Positions 1 through 12,892 of a DNA stretch of 64,000 nucleotides are shown here, one piece after another. The notes under the pieces were generated by a model. The model did not search any database, was not told the DNA's origin, and saw nothing but the letters and a program-made list of their open reading frames with translations. Position numbers and translations under genes: made by a program. Numbering within the stretch: the first letter of the stretch is position 1; the number at the start of each line of letters is the position of its first letter. The stretch is from Tubulanus polymorphus (taxonomy: Eukaryota; Nemertea; Palaeonemertea; Tubulaniformes; Tubulanidae): the NCBI RefSeq assembly GCF_964204645.1, contig NC_134030.1, positions 1,281,855 to 1,345,854 of the forward strand, in the 5' to 3' direction.

Positions 1-106
1 AGAGAAGGGAAGAAAGAGTTGGATGATTAATGCGCACTTATTCTCCATTCCGAATTCCTGTATTCGACTCTAGGTGATCATCATACGAACGAGATATAGA
101 AAAAAA

Positions 107-440
107 ACATTACTGAAGTCATCTCTATTTTTTAGTCTCAATTTGTATTTCTAATTCAATTTACTAAGTGTGTAAGTCATCATTTGGATAAGTCGTCACA
201 TTACTGAAGTCATCTCTATTTTTAGTCTCAATTTGTATTTCTAATTCAATTCACTAAGTGTGTAAGTCATCATTTGGATAAGTCGTCACATTACTGAAGT
301 CATCTCTATTTTTTAGTCTCAATTTGTATTTCTAATTCAATTCACTAAGTGTGTAAGTCATCATTTGGATAAGTCGTCACATTATTGAAGTCATCTCTAT
401 TTTGAAGTCTCAATTAGTATTCAGTTTACTTCAGATAACG
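107..440. repeat. 91-bp tandem repeat, about 3.6 copies
   Basis: Units starting with ACATTACTGAAGTCATCTC recur near 107, 198, 289 and 379, the last one diverged. The matching array in the right duplicate (58712-59140) has one more unit, so the array changed length after duplication or differs between alleles. Confidence 0.85.
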
Positions 441-860
441 TAATTTGGTTTAATCACAAGTCGTCAACATTATAATCAATGTAACTACAGTGACTACATT
501 ATTGTCCTTTTATTGAGAAATTTATGTTAATTTTTGATTTCTGGGATAAATCAAAATTCAAATGTTATCATTTTTTGTATCAAAAATTGTAAAAAATTGA
601 ATAATTTGTGTGCTATTGAAACATTCAGTTATGGGGAGTTTTAAGCTCAGAAAACTTTGAGCCTGTTTATACAAGTGTTGTAACAAGTGTTGAACAATTC
701 AAAGATCATGTTTTTTATACTTTGTCATGTTAGAAAAAATGTTTTCTAGTATATTGATGTTTCTAAAAAAACATATGATTCAACTTTAAAAGGCCAACAA
801 GCCTTCTAATAAAACTAGTTTGTCATATATATATATATATATATATATATATTACTTGGT
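441..860. other. AT-rich non-coding stretch with (AT)n microsatellite
   Basis: No supported gene. The stretch ends in an AT dinucleotide run at about 827-852, which is shorter in the duplicate at 59526-59545. Confidence 0.6.
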
Positions 861-898
861 CATTGTCAAGTTTTTTAAAAAATATTTTGGTTTTCTCA

Positions 899-1040
899 GC
901 TTTCTCTGGTGGAAATTTCTTCGTGGAATTCCTCTTCTATACAAGTTCCTCCTCAGACTGTTTTTATGCGAGAATTTATAACAACCGGATCCTCAGAAAA
1001 TGGTCGGAGTGCCAAGTCTTCGATTTAAGATCACCAGTCT
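899..1040 (+). CDS. Possible 3' terminal exon (hypothetical)
   Basis: A good acceptor (pyrimidine tract then CTCAG at about 885-899) precedes an open segment whose frame reads LSLVEISSWN and ends SAKSSI then a stop codon. It is serine-rich and plausible as a C-terminal exon. The right-hand duplicate (about 59593-59720) keeps the frame open; the coding differences seen there are conservative (Phe to Leu, Ile to Leu) or silent. A second overlapping frame is also open through about 1177, so the choice of frame is uncertain. No family is recognised and no upstream exon can be assigned. Confidence 0.25.
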
Positions 1041-1894
1041 TATCTGAGACCATAAGTTCACTAGCAAGTTTCACTAGCGATTCCAACAGCTATAGGATGG
1101 AACAGTATTATTATATAGGTCACCACTGTGCAATTGAGCCCAGATCATCAGAAAAAGATAAAAGTGAAGATATGTGATGGGATTCATTGAAAATTTTGCA
1201 TATATAATTAATTCATTGAACTACTTAATTTGTATGATTTATTTTTTGGGAATTTTCGAATTTGTCATCAATAACTAGTATATATTTCTTTTCAAGTTGT
1301 GAGCGATCTAGTTCTCTGTCGACCCATTGAAAATGAATCGACTCTGAACTGTAGAACTGGACCCAGGGAGCTGAATCTCGCGTGCCACAGCAAGATACAG
1401 AGCTCTTCAATGTCTTAACCGTCAGGTGCTGCCCCTAAACAAATCAATAGGGGTAAATCTGTGAACTAACTTACAGCTCGCTTGCCAGAGTAGAATGATA
1501 GCGAGCTGTCTAAAATCTTGAACCGTCTAGTGCTGCCCCTTAATCGATATGTATCGGAAAAGTGAATTTATTACTCGCATGCCACAGTAGTTGAGTAGTT
1601 GGAACATCATGATAGACTCGTTTTTCTGTGCAGCTATAACGGGAACTATTTCAGATCTGATAATGAATATAAACTCAGTCACAGTTCGATAACAAACGCC
1701 GCTGGGTGAAATTGATGTAAACAAATAATCGTGTTGAAATTGAATTTAGTTTAAGATATATTTTCGTGGTAGTTTTTATTTTCAAACGATGAAACCATAT
1801 TAAATACATCCCTGTTTAAGTGGGGATTTTGAGTTTTGGTCCTTTCCGTATCTTCTAGAAACATCAAGTAGAAAGGCATTAACTGAACCCTATG

Positions 1895-2131
1895 TCTTTA
1901 ACTTCAGGAGTCTATATGGAGTTTTCGGATGCCTCTTTTCCTCACTTCTTGCATTCGTCACTATTAGAAATCCGGACAAACTGAATTCAGTTCGACGAGG
2001 CCGAAGAACAGAAGACCAAAGAGTGATCTGCACTAGCCGCAGGGTTCGTGTTGGCTTGGATCGGTGGGAGGCAATCAAACCCCGACACGTGAAGATGTAT
2101 CCTCAAAAATGGATACCGGAACGCTTCTCTG
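1895..2131 (+). CDS. Possible basic exon, frame disrupted in this copy
   Basis: An acceptor-like TTTAACTTCAG precedes a GC-richer segment. In the right duplicate (60599-60847) this segment is open for 82 codons and rich in Arg/Lys, ending IPERFSGLR then stop. Here two extra bases (TCTATATGG against TCTATGG) shift the frame near the beginning, so this copy is broken relative to the other, or the reading is not real. I do not recognise the protein. Confidence 0.25.
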
Positions 2132-2364
2132 GTTTACGATGATTAGTCTGCAGGGATAACTCTTTGGCGGGGCGTGATCGCGTGAATAGCCCAAACCAAA
2201 CCTTCAGAGTTCACTGTACTACAGCATACAACATCTGATAACTTGCATAATAAAGCGCGGCGTGCATGAAAAGAATTGTATAAATGCGGGCAAGATTCCG
2301 TGCCCTGGCAATCGAACGCCGGAGTGGTATTCCATACACTGGTAGGTGAGTCGGAGTAGACTGG

Positions 2365-2665
2365 TTGCTTGTCCCATAGAGACCGGTAACCAGTCTAGCC
2401 ACCTCACGATCAGTCTACATTGAAAAACCATTACTGAAATATGGTTGACGGAAATATTCATTTTATATCAGATTCTAAAATATTTTCTCGTATTGAATAC
2501 AAAATTTTTATTATCTTAATAAGATAAATCTGCCAAAGCTCAACAATTTAAATTAGTGAAAACCGATGTGCGAAGTCGTCAATTCAGTAGCCTGATAGAG
2601 CCCGGTAACCAGTCTAACTGACAATGTTCATTGCGCGGGAATGAACGGGCAACTAGTCTACGATG
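2365..2665. repeat. Cluster of ACCGGTAACCAGTCT motifs
   Basis: Short palindromic motifs of the type GACTGGTTGC and GGTAACCAGTCTA occur at about 2368, 2387, 2603 and 2648. The same motif recurs at about 41050, 41440, 41518, 42695-42775 and 45645, so it is probably the end sequence of a dispersed small inverted-repeat element. Confidence 0.5.
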
Positions 2666-2940
2666 AAAAATCATTTCTGAAAAATTATGAACGGAGATAT
2701 TCATTTTACTTTGAATTTTGAATTATCTTATAAAAATGACAGCCATATTAACCAAAGTATTAATAGTAAATCTGATAAAATCTAATACTGGTTTTAGAAT
2801 AGGTGAAAACTGATTTATGTGAAGCCGTCGGTTCAGAAGACTGATCCGTAGAATCGTTCGCCACTTTCTTCCGGTCCACTTACTTCCGCGTTTGTGATTT
2901 GCATACAAGTAGTTTGAATGTTAAATGTATTAAGCCGCGT

Positions 2941-3024
2941 GTTGATTGGTTGAGGTCAGTGCGGTTTACTGAACGATGACCAGCTGTCAGCTGATCGAAT
3001 CATTCGTTTCACAGACATTACGAC
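2941..3024 (+). promoter_or_regulatory. Candidate promoter and 5' exon ending in a GTAAGT donor
   Basis: An inverted CCAAT box (GATTGGTT, about 2944) lies upstream of a short segment ending in a perfect donor at 3025 (C|GTAAGT). An ATG at 2976 opens 16 codons (MTSCQLIESF...) up to the donor. Splicing to the exon at 8575 would put that ATG out of frame, so this segment could be a 5' untranslated exon with a small upstream ORF for the main gene. It is duplicated intact near 63641-63724, pointing out of the window. The link to the main gene is inference; no TATA box is seen. Confidence 0.35.
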
Positions 3025-3640
3025 GTAAGTATATTTTACATCTTTGATCAAAAATTGTAGTGTAAAAAAACTCAAAACTAAGGCCTCTATAAATGATCGA
3101 TTGACTTTAAATGATTACTTTAGCACAGCTCTTGTAGACAATGATTAGGTGTCATAGTAGTTTAGCTCGAAAGTGCACATATAAGGTTAATTTTCATCCC
3201 TTATTTAGAGACCGAGGTATTGAGCGTCCATTTCAGCCCTTCAAACATCATCAACCTACCTCAAACTGACTGTTTTTAAATCCAGCAATAGTTAACTATT
3301 GACTCATCATGGATTCGATTCAAAAACAATTTTAGTGATCATAGTGATTCGAAACGTTTGAATTTTTGAAAAACACGAATGCTAAACGACGGATCCGGAC
3401 TTCGATTGCGGCCCAATGGCAGAGTTGATTTTCTTATTTGGAATTTGAAGATATAAATCACTGAAATCAATTGGTTTTCTGAACCAAAATTAAAATTAAG
3501 AAGAATTTAGGATGGAGATGTTTGATTTTCATTTTGTCTAAAATGCCGACTTAAAAATTAATTCAATTGAATCAAATTAATGAATTCATCATTTCACGAT
3601 ATTATAGATAATCAAAATGTGAATATGAAATCACCTTTTC
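3025..3640. other. Unique-looking sequence after the duplicated promoter
   Basis: The duplicated block ends close to 3310, where the window-end copy stops. No gene or repeat array is visible until 3641. Confidence 0.5.
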
Positions 3641-5436
3641 AATCGCTGTTTTTGGGTAAGATCGCAGTTTTTAGGTAAGATCGCAGTTTTTAGGTTAGAT
3701 CGCTGTTTTGAGGTTAGATCACCGTTTTTGGTTAGATTGCTGTTTTGTGTTAGATCACTTTTTGTGTTAGATCACAGTTTTTGTGTTAGATCGCTGTTTT
3801 TGGGTTAGATCGCTGTTTTGTGTTAGATCGCTGTTTTAGGTTAGATCGCAGTTTTTAGGTTACATTGCAGTATTTTGGTTAGACCGCAGTTTTTTGTTAG
3901 ATCGCAGTTTTTAAGTTAGATCGCTGTTTTGGGTTAGATCACAGTTTTCTGTTAGATCGCTGTTTTAGGTTAGATCGCAGTTTTTAAGTTAGATCGCTGT
4001 TTTGGGTTAGATCACAGTTTTTGTGTTAGATCGCTGTTTTAGGTTAGATCGCAGTTTTTAAGTTAGATCGCAGTTTTTGTGTTAGATCGCTGTTTTAGGT
4101 TAGATCGCAGTTTTTAAGTTAGATCGCTGTTTTGGGTTAGATCACAGTTTTTGTGTTAGATCGCTGTTTTTAGGTTAGATCGCAGTTTTTTAGGTTACAT
4201 TGCAGTATTTGGGTTAGACCGCAGTTTTTTGTTAGATCGCAGTTTTTAAGTTAGATTGCTGTTTTGGGTTAGATCACAGCTTTTGTGTTAGATCACAGTT
4301 TTTGGGTTAGACCACAGTTTTTTTGTTAGATCGCAGTTTTTAAGTTAGATCGCTGTTTTAGGTTAGATCGCAGTTTTTAAGTTAGATCGCAGTTTTTGTG
4401 TTAGATCGCTGTTTTGGGTTAGATCACAGTTTTTGGGTTAGATCGCTGTTTTTGGGTTAGATCGCTGTTTTGGGTTAGATCACAGTTTTTGGGTTAGATC
4501 GCTGTTTTTGGGTTAGATCGCTGTTTTTGGGTTAAATTGCTGTTTTTGTGTTGGATCATTGTTTTTGGGTTAGATCGATGTTTTTGTGTTAGATCGCATT
4601 TTTGTGTTAGATCACTGGTTTTTTGTTAGATTGCAGTTTTTAGGTTAGATCGCTGTTTTTGAGTTAGATCGCTGTTTTGTGTTAGATCGCCGTTTTGTGT
4701 TAGATCGCCGTTTTTAGGTTAGATTGCTGTTTTTAGGTTAGATCGCTGTTTTTGAGTTAGATCGCTGTTTTGTGTTAGATCGCCGTTTTGTGTTAGATCA
4801 CAGCTTTTAGGTTAGATCGCCGTTTTTAGGTTAGATTGCTGTTTTTAGGTTAGATAGCTGTTTTTAGGTTAGATCGCTGTTTTTAGGTTATATCGCAGTT
4901 TTTGTGTTAGATCACTGTTATTGTGTTAGATAGCAGTTTTTAGGTTAGATCGCTGTTTTTGAGTTAAATCGCCTTTTTGGGTTAGATCACAGTTTTTGTG
5001 TTAGATCACAGCTTTTAGGTTAGATTGCTGTTTTTAGGTTAGATCCCTTTTTTTTCTTAGATCGCAGTATTTAGGTTAGATCGCTTTTTTTGGATTAGAT
5101 CGCTGTTTTTGGGTTAGATCGCAGTTATTGTGTTAGATCGCAGTTTTTTGTTAGATCGCTGTTTTTGGGTTAGACCGCAGTGTTTAGGTTAGATTGCAGT
5201 TTTTGGGTTAGAACACTGTTTTTCTGTTAGATCGCATTTTTTTGTTAGATCGCTGTTTTAGGTTGGATCGCTGTTTTAGGTTAGATCGCAGTTTTTTGTT
5301 AGGTCGCTGTTTTTGGGTTAGAAAGCTGTTTTTGTGTTAGATTGGTGTTTTTAGGTTAGATCGCTATTTTTGTGTAAGATCGCTGTTTTTGGGTTAGATC
5401 GCTGTTTTTGGGTTAGATCGCTGTCTTTGTGTTTTT
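3641..5436. repeat. ~18-bp minisatellite, about 100 copies
   Basis: Degenerate units of the form GGGTTAGATCGCTGTTTT, with variants CGCAGTTTTT, CACAGTTTTT and GTGTTAGATC, run without interruption for 1.8 kb. Local runs of identical variants indicate stepwise amplification. Although GGGTTA is present in many units, this is not a telomeric hexamer array. It lies upstream of the first coding exon at 8575. Confidence 0.95.
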
Positions 5437-5482
5437 GTCAATCATCATATCAAGATTTGCAATCCCAGTTGCCTTCAAGTTT

Positions 5483-8400
5483 CATATAGAGAATTAGTGG
5501 ATGTGGTGTCCCTGGACCCCTACATGCACCATATAGAGAATTAGTGGATGTGGTGTCCCTGGACCCCTACATGCACCATATAGAGAATTAGTGGATGTGG
5601 TGTCCCTGGACCCCTACATGTACCATATAGAGAATTAATGGATGTGGTGTCCCTGGACCCCTACACGCACCATATAGAGAATTAGTGGATGTGGTGTCCC
5701 TGGACCCCTACATGCACCATATAGAGAATTAGTGGATGTGGTGTCCCTGGACCCCTACATGCACCATATAGAGAATTAGTGGATGTGGTGTCCCTGGACC
5801 CCTACGTGCATCATATAGAGAATTAGTGGATGTGGTGCCCCTGGACCCCTACATGCACCATATAGAGAATTAGTGGATGTGGTGTCCCTGGACCCCTACA
5901 TGCACCATATAGAGAATTAGTGGATGTGGTGTCCCTGGACCCCTACATGCACCATATAGAGAATTAGTGGATGTGGTGTCCCTGGACCCCTACATGCACC
6001 ATATAGAGAATTAGTGGATGTGGTGTCCCTGGACCCCTACATGCACCATATAGAGAATTAGTGGATGTGGTGTCCCTGGACCCCTACATGCATCATATAG
6101 AGAATTAGTGGATGTGGTGTCCCTGGACCCCTACATGCACCATATAGAGAATTAGTGGTTGTGGTGTCCCTGGACCCCTACATGCATCATATAGAGAATT
6201 AGTGGATGTGGTGTCCCTGGACCCCTACATGCACCATATAGAGAATTAGTGGATGTGGTGTCCCTGGACCCCTACATGCACCATATAGAGAATTAGTGGA
6301 TGTGGTGTCCCTGGACCCCTACATGCACCATATAGAGAATTAGTGGATGTGGTGTCCCTGGACCCCTACATGCACCATATAGAGAATTAGTGGATGTGGT
6401 GTCCCTGGACCCCTACATGCACCATATAGAGAATTAGTGGATGTGGTGTCCCTGGATCCCTACATGTACCATATAGAGAATTAGTGGATGTGGTGTCCCT
6501 GGACCCCTACATGCACCATATAGAGAATTAGTGGATGTGGTGTCCCTGGACCCCTACATGCACCATATAGAGAATTAGTGGATGTGGTGTCCCTGGACCC
6601 CTACATGTACCATATAGAGAATTAGTGGATGTGGTGTCCCTGGACCCCTACATGCACCATATAGAGAATTAGTGGATGTGGTGTCCCTGGACCCCTACAT
6701 GCACCATATAGAGAATTAGTGGATGTGGTGTCCCTGGACCCCTACATGTACCATATAGAGAATTAGTGGATGTGGTGTCCCTGGACCCCTACATGCACCA
6801 TATAGAGAATTAGTGGATGTGGTGTCCCTGGACCCCTACATGCACCATATAGAGAATTAGTGGATGTGGTGTCCCTGGACCCCTACATGCACCATATAGA
6901 GAATTAGTGGATGTGGTGTCCCTGGACCCCTACATGCACCATATAGAGAATTAGTGGATGTGGTGTCCCTGGACCCCTACATGCACCATATAGAGAATTA
7001 GTGGATGTGGTGTCCCTGGACCCCTACATGCACCATATAGAGAATTAGTGGATGTGGTGTCCCTGGACCCCTACATGCACCATATAGAGAATTAGTGGAT
7101 GTGGTGTCCCTGGACCCCTACATGCACCATATAGAGAATTAGTGGATGTGGTGTCCCTGGATCCCTACATGTACCATATAGAGAATTAGTGGATGTGGTG
7201 TCCCTGGACCCCTACATGCACCATATAGAGAATTAGTGGATGTGGTGTCCCTGGACCCCTACATGCACCATATAGAGAATTAGTGGATGTGGTGTCCCTG
7301 GACCCCTACATGTACCATATAGAGAATTAGTGGATGTGGTGTCCCTGGACCCCTACATGCACCATATAGAGAATTAGTGGATGTGGTGTCCCTGGACCCC
7401 TACATGCACCATATAGAGAATTAGTGGATGTGGTGTCCCTGGACCCCTACATGTACCATATAGAGAATTAGTGGATGTGGTGTCCCTGGACCCCTACATG
7501 CACCATATAGAGAATTAGTGGATGTGGTGTCCCTGGACCCCTACATGCACCATATAGAGAATTAGTGGATGTGGTGTCCCTGGACCCCTACATGCACCAT
7601 ATAGAGAATTAGTGGATGTGGTGTCCCTGGACCCCTACATGCACCATATAGAGAATTAGTGGATGTGGTGTCCCTGGACCCCTACATGCACCATATAGAG
7701 AATTAGTGGATGTGGTGTCCCTGGACCCCTACATGCACCATATAGAGAATTAGTGGATGTGGTGTCCCTGGACCCCTACATGCACCATATAGAGAATTAG
7801 TGGATGTGGTGTCCCTGGATCCCTACATGTACCATATAGAGAATTAGTGGATGTGGTGTCCCTGGACCCCTACATGCACCATATAGAGAATTAGTGGATG
7901 TGGTGTCCCTGGACCCCTACATGCACCATATAGAGAATTAGTGGATGTGGTGTCCCTGGACCCCTACATGTACCATATAGAGAATTAGTGGATGTGGTGT
8001 CCCTGGACCCCTACATGCACCATATAGAGAATTAGTGGATGTGGTGTCCCTGGACCCCTACATGCACCATATAGAGAATTAGTGGATGTGGTGTCCCTGG
8101 ACCCCTACATGTACCATATAGAGAATTAGTGGATGTGGTGTCCCTGGACCCCTACATGCACCATATAGAGAATTAGTGGATGTGGTGTCCCTGGACCCCT
8201 ACATGCACCATATAGAGAATTAGTGGATGTGGTGTCCCTGGACCCCTACATGCACCATATAGAGAATTAGTGGATGTGGTGTCCCTGGACCCCTACATGC
8301 ACCATATAGAGAATTAGTGGATGTGGTGTCCCTGGACCCCTACATGCACCATATAGAGAATTAGTGGATGTGGTGTCCCTGGACCCCTACATGCACCATA

Positions 8401-8505
8401 TAGAGAATTAGTGGATGTGGTGTCCCTGGACCCCTACATGCACCATATAGAGAATTAGTGGATGTGGTGTCCCTGGACCCCTACATGCACCATATAGAGA
8501 ATTAG
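5483..8505. repeat. 47-bp satellite, 64 full copies plus 15 bp
   Basis: The unit begins CATATAGAGAATTAGTGGAT and contains GTGTCCCTGGACCCCTACAT. The span of 3023 bp equals 64 x 47 + 15, so no internal indels have accumulated. Variant units (GGATCCCTACATGTACC) occur at 6454, 7159 and 7817, spaced 705 and 658 bp (15 and 14 units), revealing a higher-order repeat. The same satellite sits inverted at about 51505-51985, in both places directly upstream of an N-terminal-type exon, so it belongs to the ancestral intron. Confidence 0.97.
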
Positions 8506-8574
8506 TTCACTGAACCAGAATAAGACTGACTGATATATTTTCAAATGATTTAATATTTTTACTTGTTTTTCTAG

Positions 8575-8640
8575 ATAATGCCAAAAGCAATGAAGAAAAC
8601 CCGGGGCGCGGGGCCCTCAACATCTAGCCCCTATAATAAA
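8575..8640 (+). CDS. Exon A (N-terminal cassette) of the main gene
   Basis: TTTTTCTAG acceptor, ATA, then ATG, 21 codons (MPKAMKKTRGAGPSTSSPY plus NK) and a GTAAGT donor. Including the ATA codon it is 66 bases, phase 0 at both ends, so it could also work as an internal in-frame cassette. The - strand locus has about eleven relatives of this exon. Confidence 0.75.
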
Positions 8641-11600
8641 GTAAGTACAAATTTACTGCTTCCATGCTTATTTATTCATCCCATACTTAGTATTTTGTAC
8701 CCCTGGGTCCAGTTTCACAAAAAGGATAAACGCCTTAATCGATTTAAGATAAACTGAATTAATGAAGAAATTAAATCGATTTAAGAGTTAAACCTGTTTG
8801 TGAAACTAGGCCCTGAATTGCATCTAGAATGAAAAAAAAGAAAAAAAAATATTGAAAATAACGTTGGTGAAATATTTCTGGATCTCTCTGGATTTCTGCT
8901 CAATGCATCGTTTAGTAAAATATCGATATTCTCTAAAAGTAAAGATATAAGAATAAAAATATTGTATTGAATCGTGATTAGTTACTGTATGCGCTGCTAG
9001 TTGTTGCCCAACCCATAGCCTCATTTCTCTCCATTCTAAATTTGCATTGTTTAACATTGTCTGGTCGCTATGGAAACTATTTATTTAAGTTTCTTTGTGG
9101 TATCCATGGCAACAGTAACGTTTAGGTAGTGGCACCAATTATGGGTCCCAACGTTCCCATGGCGATACATGAGAACATTTATCCTATTTTTGACCTTCAT
9201 GACGTAAGATGGTAGTGAGTCGATGACGTCATTTTCGTCTCACCACTAATGAAAAAAAAAATGAAATGAAAAAAAAGGAAAAAATCGTTAGAATTACGTT
9301 TATGAAATTTTTCTGGATCGGCTAAATGTATTGTTCCATTAAATATCGACATTCTCTAAAATTATAGGCATCAATATCAAAATGATGATACAGCAGACTC
9401 CGCTTAACTCTGTTCTATTTGGACCATTAATTAACCGAATACCAACTTTTTAAAATTTTAGGATTTTTACTTTAAGGATCAGAAAATGTGTATGCAATTT
9501 CAACCGGGTACCGAGTAGGGTGGCCGAGTCTACTGTAGTCTGCTGCCCCCTCGAATCCATTACCTTATTATCTCTCAATTTGCATTGTTTGACCTCGTCT
9601 GGTTGCTATGGAAACTATTTAGTTATATCAGGAACGGTTTTTTCGAGGTAACCAGTGGCAACAGTTAACAGACGTGTCCATCCTAGAGATAAACTGTCTG
9701 ATTTCACAGCCACATCCGTCCTGGAGATAAACTGTTAGATAAACTCTGATTTCGCGTCTGTCCTATTTCTTGTCATTGTATGAATATGTTTTCTCTTTTA
9801 TAGGGTACAGCGCAGCAACAACAACAACAACAACAACAACAGCAACAACAACAACAAAAATTTGATATTTCTATGTCCGGAATAGACGTAAGTTATCGTA
9901 AACGCCTGTTTGAAGTCATCATTCTTGAGCTTGAAACCGAAATTTATATATATAGAATATTAAACCCTGCTTCTGCTACTGACAGGTAATGTCCGTCATA
10001 CATTACTGCATCGTCAAATCTATACCAGGGTGCACCCAGGCAGATCGTTTGCATCATCACATGCAAAGGGCTGATTATTTTGGAACCCAGTTTTTATCAG
10101 CTGGAACATTCTGCACTTTCGACCATATTGATTGATAGCCCGTTATAGACGAGTGGAGAAAAACTGAAAAACCAGTTCGGACAAACTTCGATTGATTTCA
10201 CTCACATTTACAGAAATTTGGTCCGACCCCAAAACCATTTACTTACACTATACAAATCAGATCAGGTTTTTAACATTGTCTTTGATTGTATTTTCAGTTT
10301 TTGCCGACAACGCCGCCCAGCGGTACCTCGACACCGGTAAGTGATAACTATTTTCTAATAAATCACGCTTATTTCAATTTGTAATTTGAAAATAGAGGGT
10401 AGTAGCTGTTATGTATAAATTATGCTAATTAGGAATAAATTCAAATTCGATTAAGTCTCATCATCGTAGAAGTCATATATTAATGATGCTATCTCTAAAG
10501 TTGTCATTTAAATTAAGTGTTATATTTACTACTTCATTTGCTACATGACCCAAAAACCTCTACTATATAACTACTGGTTTTGTTCTAATCTTGGAAAATT
10601 TGCTGCAAAATTTACTTATCATTTGTTAAACAGTTTTTATTGAAAACCTGAATCAGTGATACATGCATTCATGAATATCCATCTAATATTTTGTTTTATT
10701 TTATCTTTACAGGATTTATCACCGATACAGCACGTGGACGTAAGAGATTAAACATTGATCTTGAATTTTAAGTTCAAACTAATTTATTTTTTTATCTCAC
10801 TCGGGACTATAGTTATTGCGTTCACTTTGCGTCCAGTTGTCTCGGGTAGTTTTTGATTTATCGTGTTGATAATTGGTTTATATACTCAAACTCAAAATAT
10901 CGGCGCAATTGGAATTAAGATGGCGCACTTGTATGTCCATTTTTTTCCCCGGCAAAATTAGCACTTTAGCAGATTTTAAGGATCAATTCTGTTGTTATAT
11001 TACATTGAAATCAGAGTTTAATATGTATCAGTATAGAGCAGGTTTTTGCTCTAGTTATAAATAAAGTTATAAATAATCTCATGAGATGTTCTGTATATGT
11101 GTAGTGAGTTTCAATGTCTTTGGTTCCTTTTAAACCAGGGGGAGTTAAATTTGAAAATGTCAGATCGTCGAGCATTTCAGACCGCTTCCAAAGTGGGTCC
11201 CTGCACCCCTAGTTATACCGTTAATATTTTAATAATATATTGATATACCATACATTGATATCGGTCTTGTAATTGGATCAACAACCATGAGATCAAAACA
11301 CAGCAAATATGAACCTGCTGTGAATCAATAGATTTGTGATAAATGTAATGAAATTGTTATTTTTCATATTGACTTTTTGAGTTAAGGGTCTGTTGTATAA
11401 GAGTATTTGGTCTCGCGTGTCAATGTATGATATCAATCTGTTGTATTTCCTCGTTCCAATGTTTAAAAGGTGTTCGTCACCTTATATTAATAAACTACTT
11501 TAACCGTTAGATGGCGCCATAAGTGTGATATTTGATTTATGGGATACCCGCAAAACCAGCTATTCCACAAGATGGCGCAACGAGTAGTAGGTCGTTCGTT

Positions 11601-12857
11601 GTCAAAATTAGTTCATTTTCGATGAACTTTGAACTGGTTTGAAGAAATACTTTCATTCTTCTACTCTGACATCGGTTTAGTTTTCATTAATAATTGATTC
11701 ATTTAAGAGAACAATTCATTCAGATTTAATTGAAATGTACAAGAAAATCGAACGCAGACGACCAACTATTTACTAGCGACACCTGGTGGATCCTCGCCTG
11801 CCATAAGTGGAATCCTCGATTGCCACAGTAAGACTGCGGGTATCCCATTGTTTGGCGTGTGAAGTAAAGTAAAGTTAGAAAACGGATGTTTAACTTTGTT
11901 GTGAAACGAAAGCGTTTTGGAGATTTTTAAACCAATCAAATCAATATTTTGATATTACGCTTGAAACCCTTCCCACTCATATTCTACGTACTAAGTATAT
12001 ATTCTTGTTTCCGTGGAAATCATGGTGAGTGGCGCCATCTATACAGTGGAGTTAGCTTTATAAATCGAGCATGATTCGACAAGTGGCTCCATCTATTCCC
12101 TAATACTGAAGCGAGGTAACCAGCAGCGCCCTCATATACAGGAAATGAACGCCTATCAAGTTTAACAATGCACGGTGTATTGACCACAGCGACCGGTGAT
12201 AATTATATCAATGTTGATTAGCTATTGCCATAGACAGGTCCGTAGCGTTTGACTGGACCAGAACGGGGCCCCCTAACCAAAACAAATTTTGAAAACGTGC
12301 CCAGATAAATTGCCTCTGGGAGATTGATTTAACGAGGTTTTGATTAAATGAACAAATTTTAATATTTGTAAGTTTAACATTTCTGTTTTTAATTTTTCTT
12401 TGCGAGGAACTGAATTTTCGAACCCCCCTGAACCGCCTCAAGCTACGTTCCTGATATAGTGCTAGCTATACCTGAATACTTTTCTCTTGAAATTGTCTAA
12501 AAAACCAGCACCTTGAACTAATGAACGTCATAATGAAAATGTTTAAAAATTCAACCGTTAATGAATTTGACTAATATATTTTTTTTATTTTCATTTCTAG
12601 CGTCAGTTTGCCTCACAGGCAAGGTCGCCGTCGCTTAATGTAAGTATCAGTGACGCCCTCAATCTCACATGCCTCACTTCCCTCCTAATGTAACCATTTT
12701 TATGAAATTCCTCAAGAAAATATATACTAGTAATCTTAGAATACACGTTTTTGTACCCAGACCCCTTCATTCTACTGAACTACCGTGTAATAAGTGCCTG
12801 TTGTGTTCATTTTCTGTTGCATTGATTTATATATTATTTCTATTTACAGTTGTCAAA

Positions 12858-12892
<35 letters not shown>

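Larger units (their letters stand above)
1..3310. repeat. Left copy of a ~58.6-kb-spaced direct duplication
   Basis: The first 3.3 kb reappears in the same orientation from about 58610 to the end of the window, nearly base for base. Differences seen: one fewer copy of a 91-bp tandem unit here; a longer AT microsatellite (about 827-852); a 10-bp local duplication near 1070; absence of a short insertion present near 60465; and absence of the 1973-bp transposon present in the other copy. Both copies keep the same exon-like segments and the same donor-bearing first-exon candidate at the right edge. It could be a true segmental tandem duplication or two haplotypes laid end to end by the assembler. 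Confidence 0.9.

Noticed and set aside
3641-5436. Interstitial telomere (GGGTTA units)
   Set aside because: The hexamer never occurs in contiguous tandem; the unit is ~18 bp with TAGATCGCTGTTTT.
5483-8505. CRISPR-like regularity
   Set aside because: Units are contiguous 47-bp repeats without unique spacers, in a eukaryotic context: a satellite.
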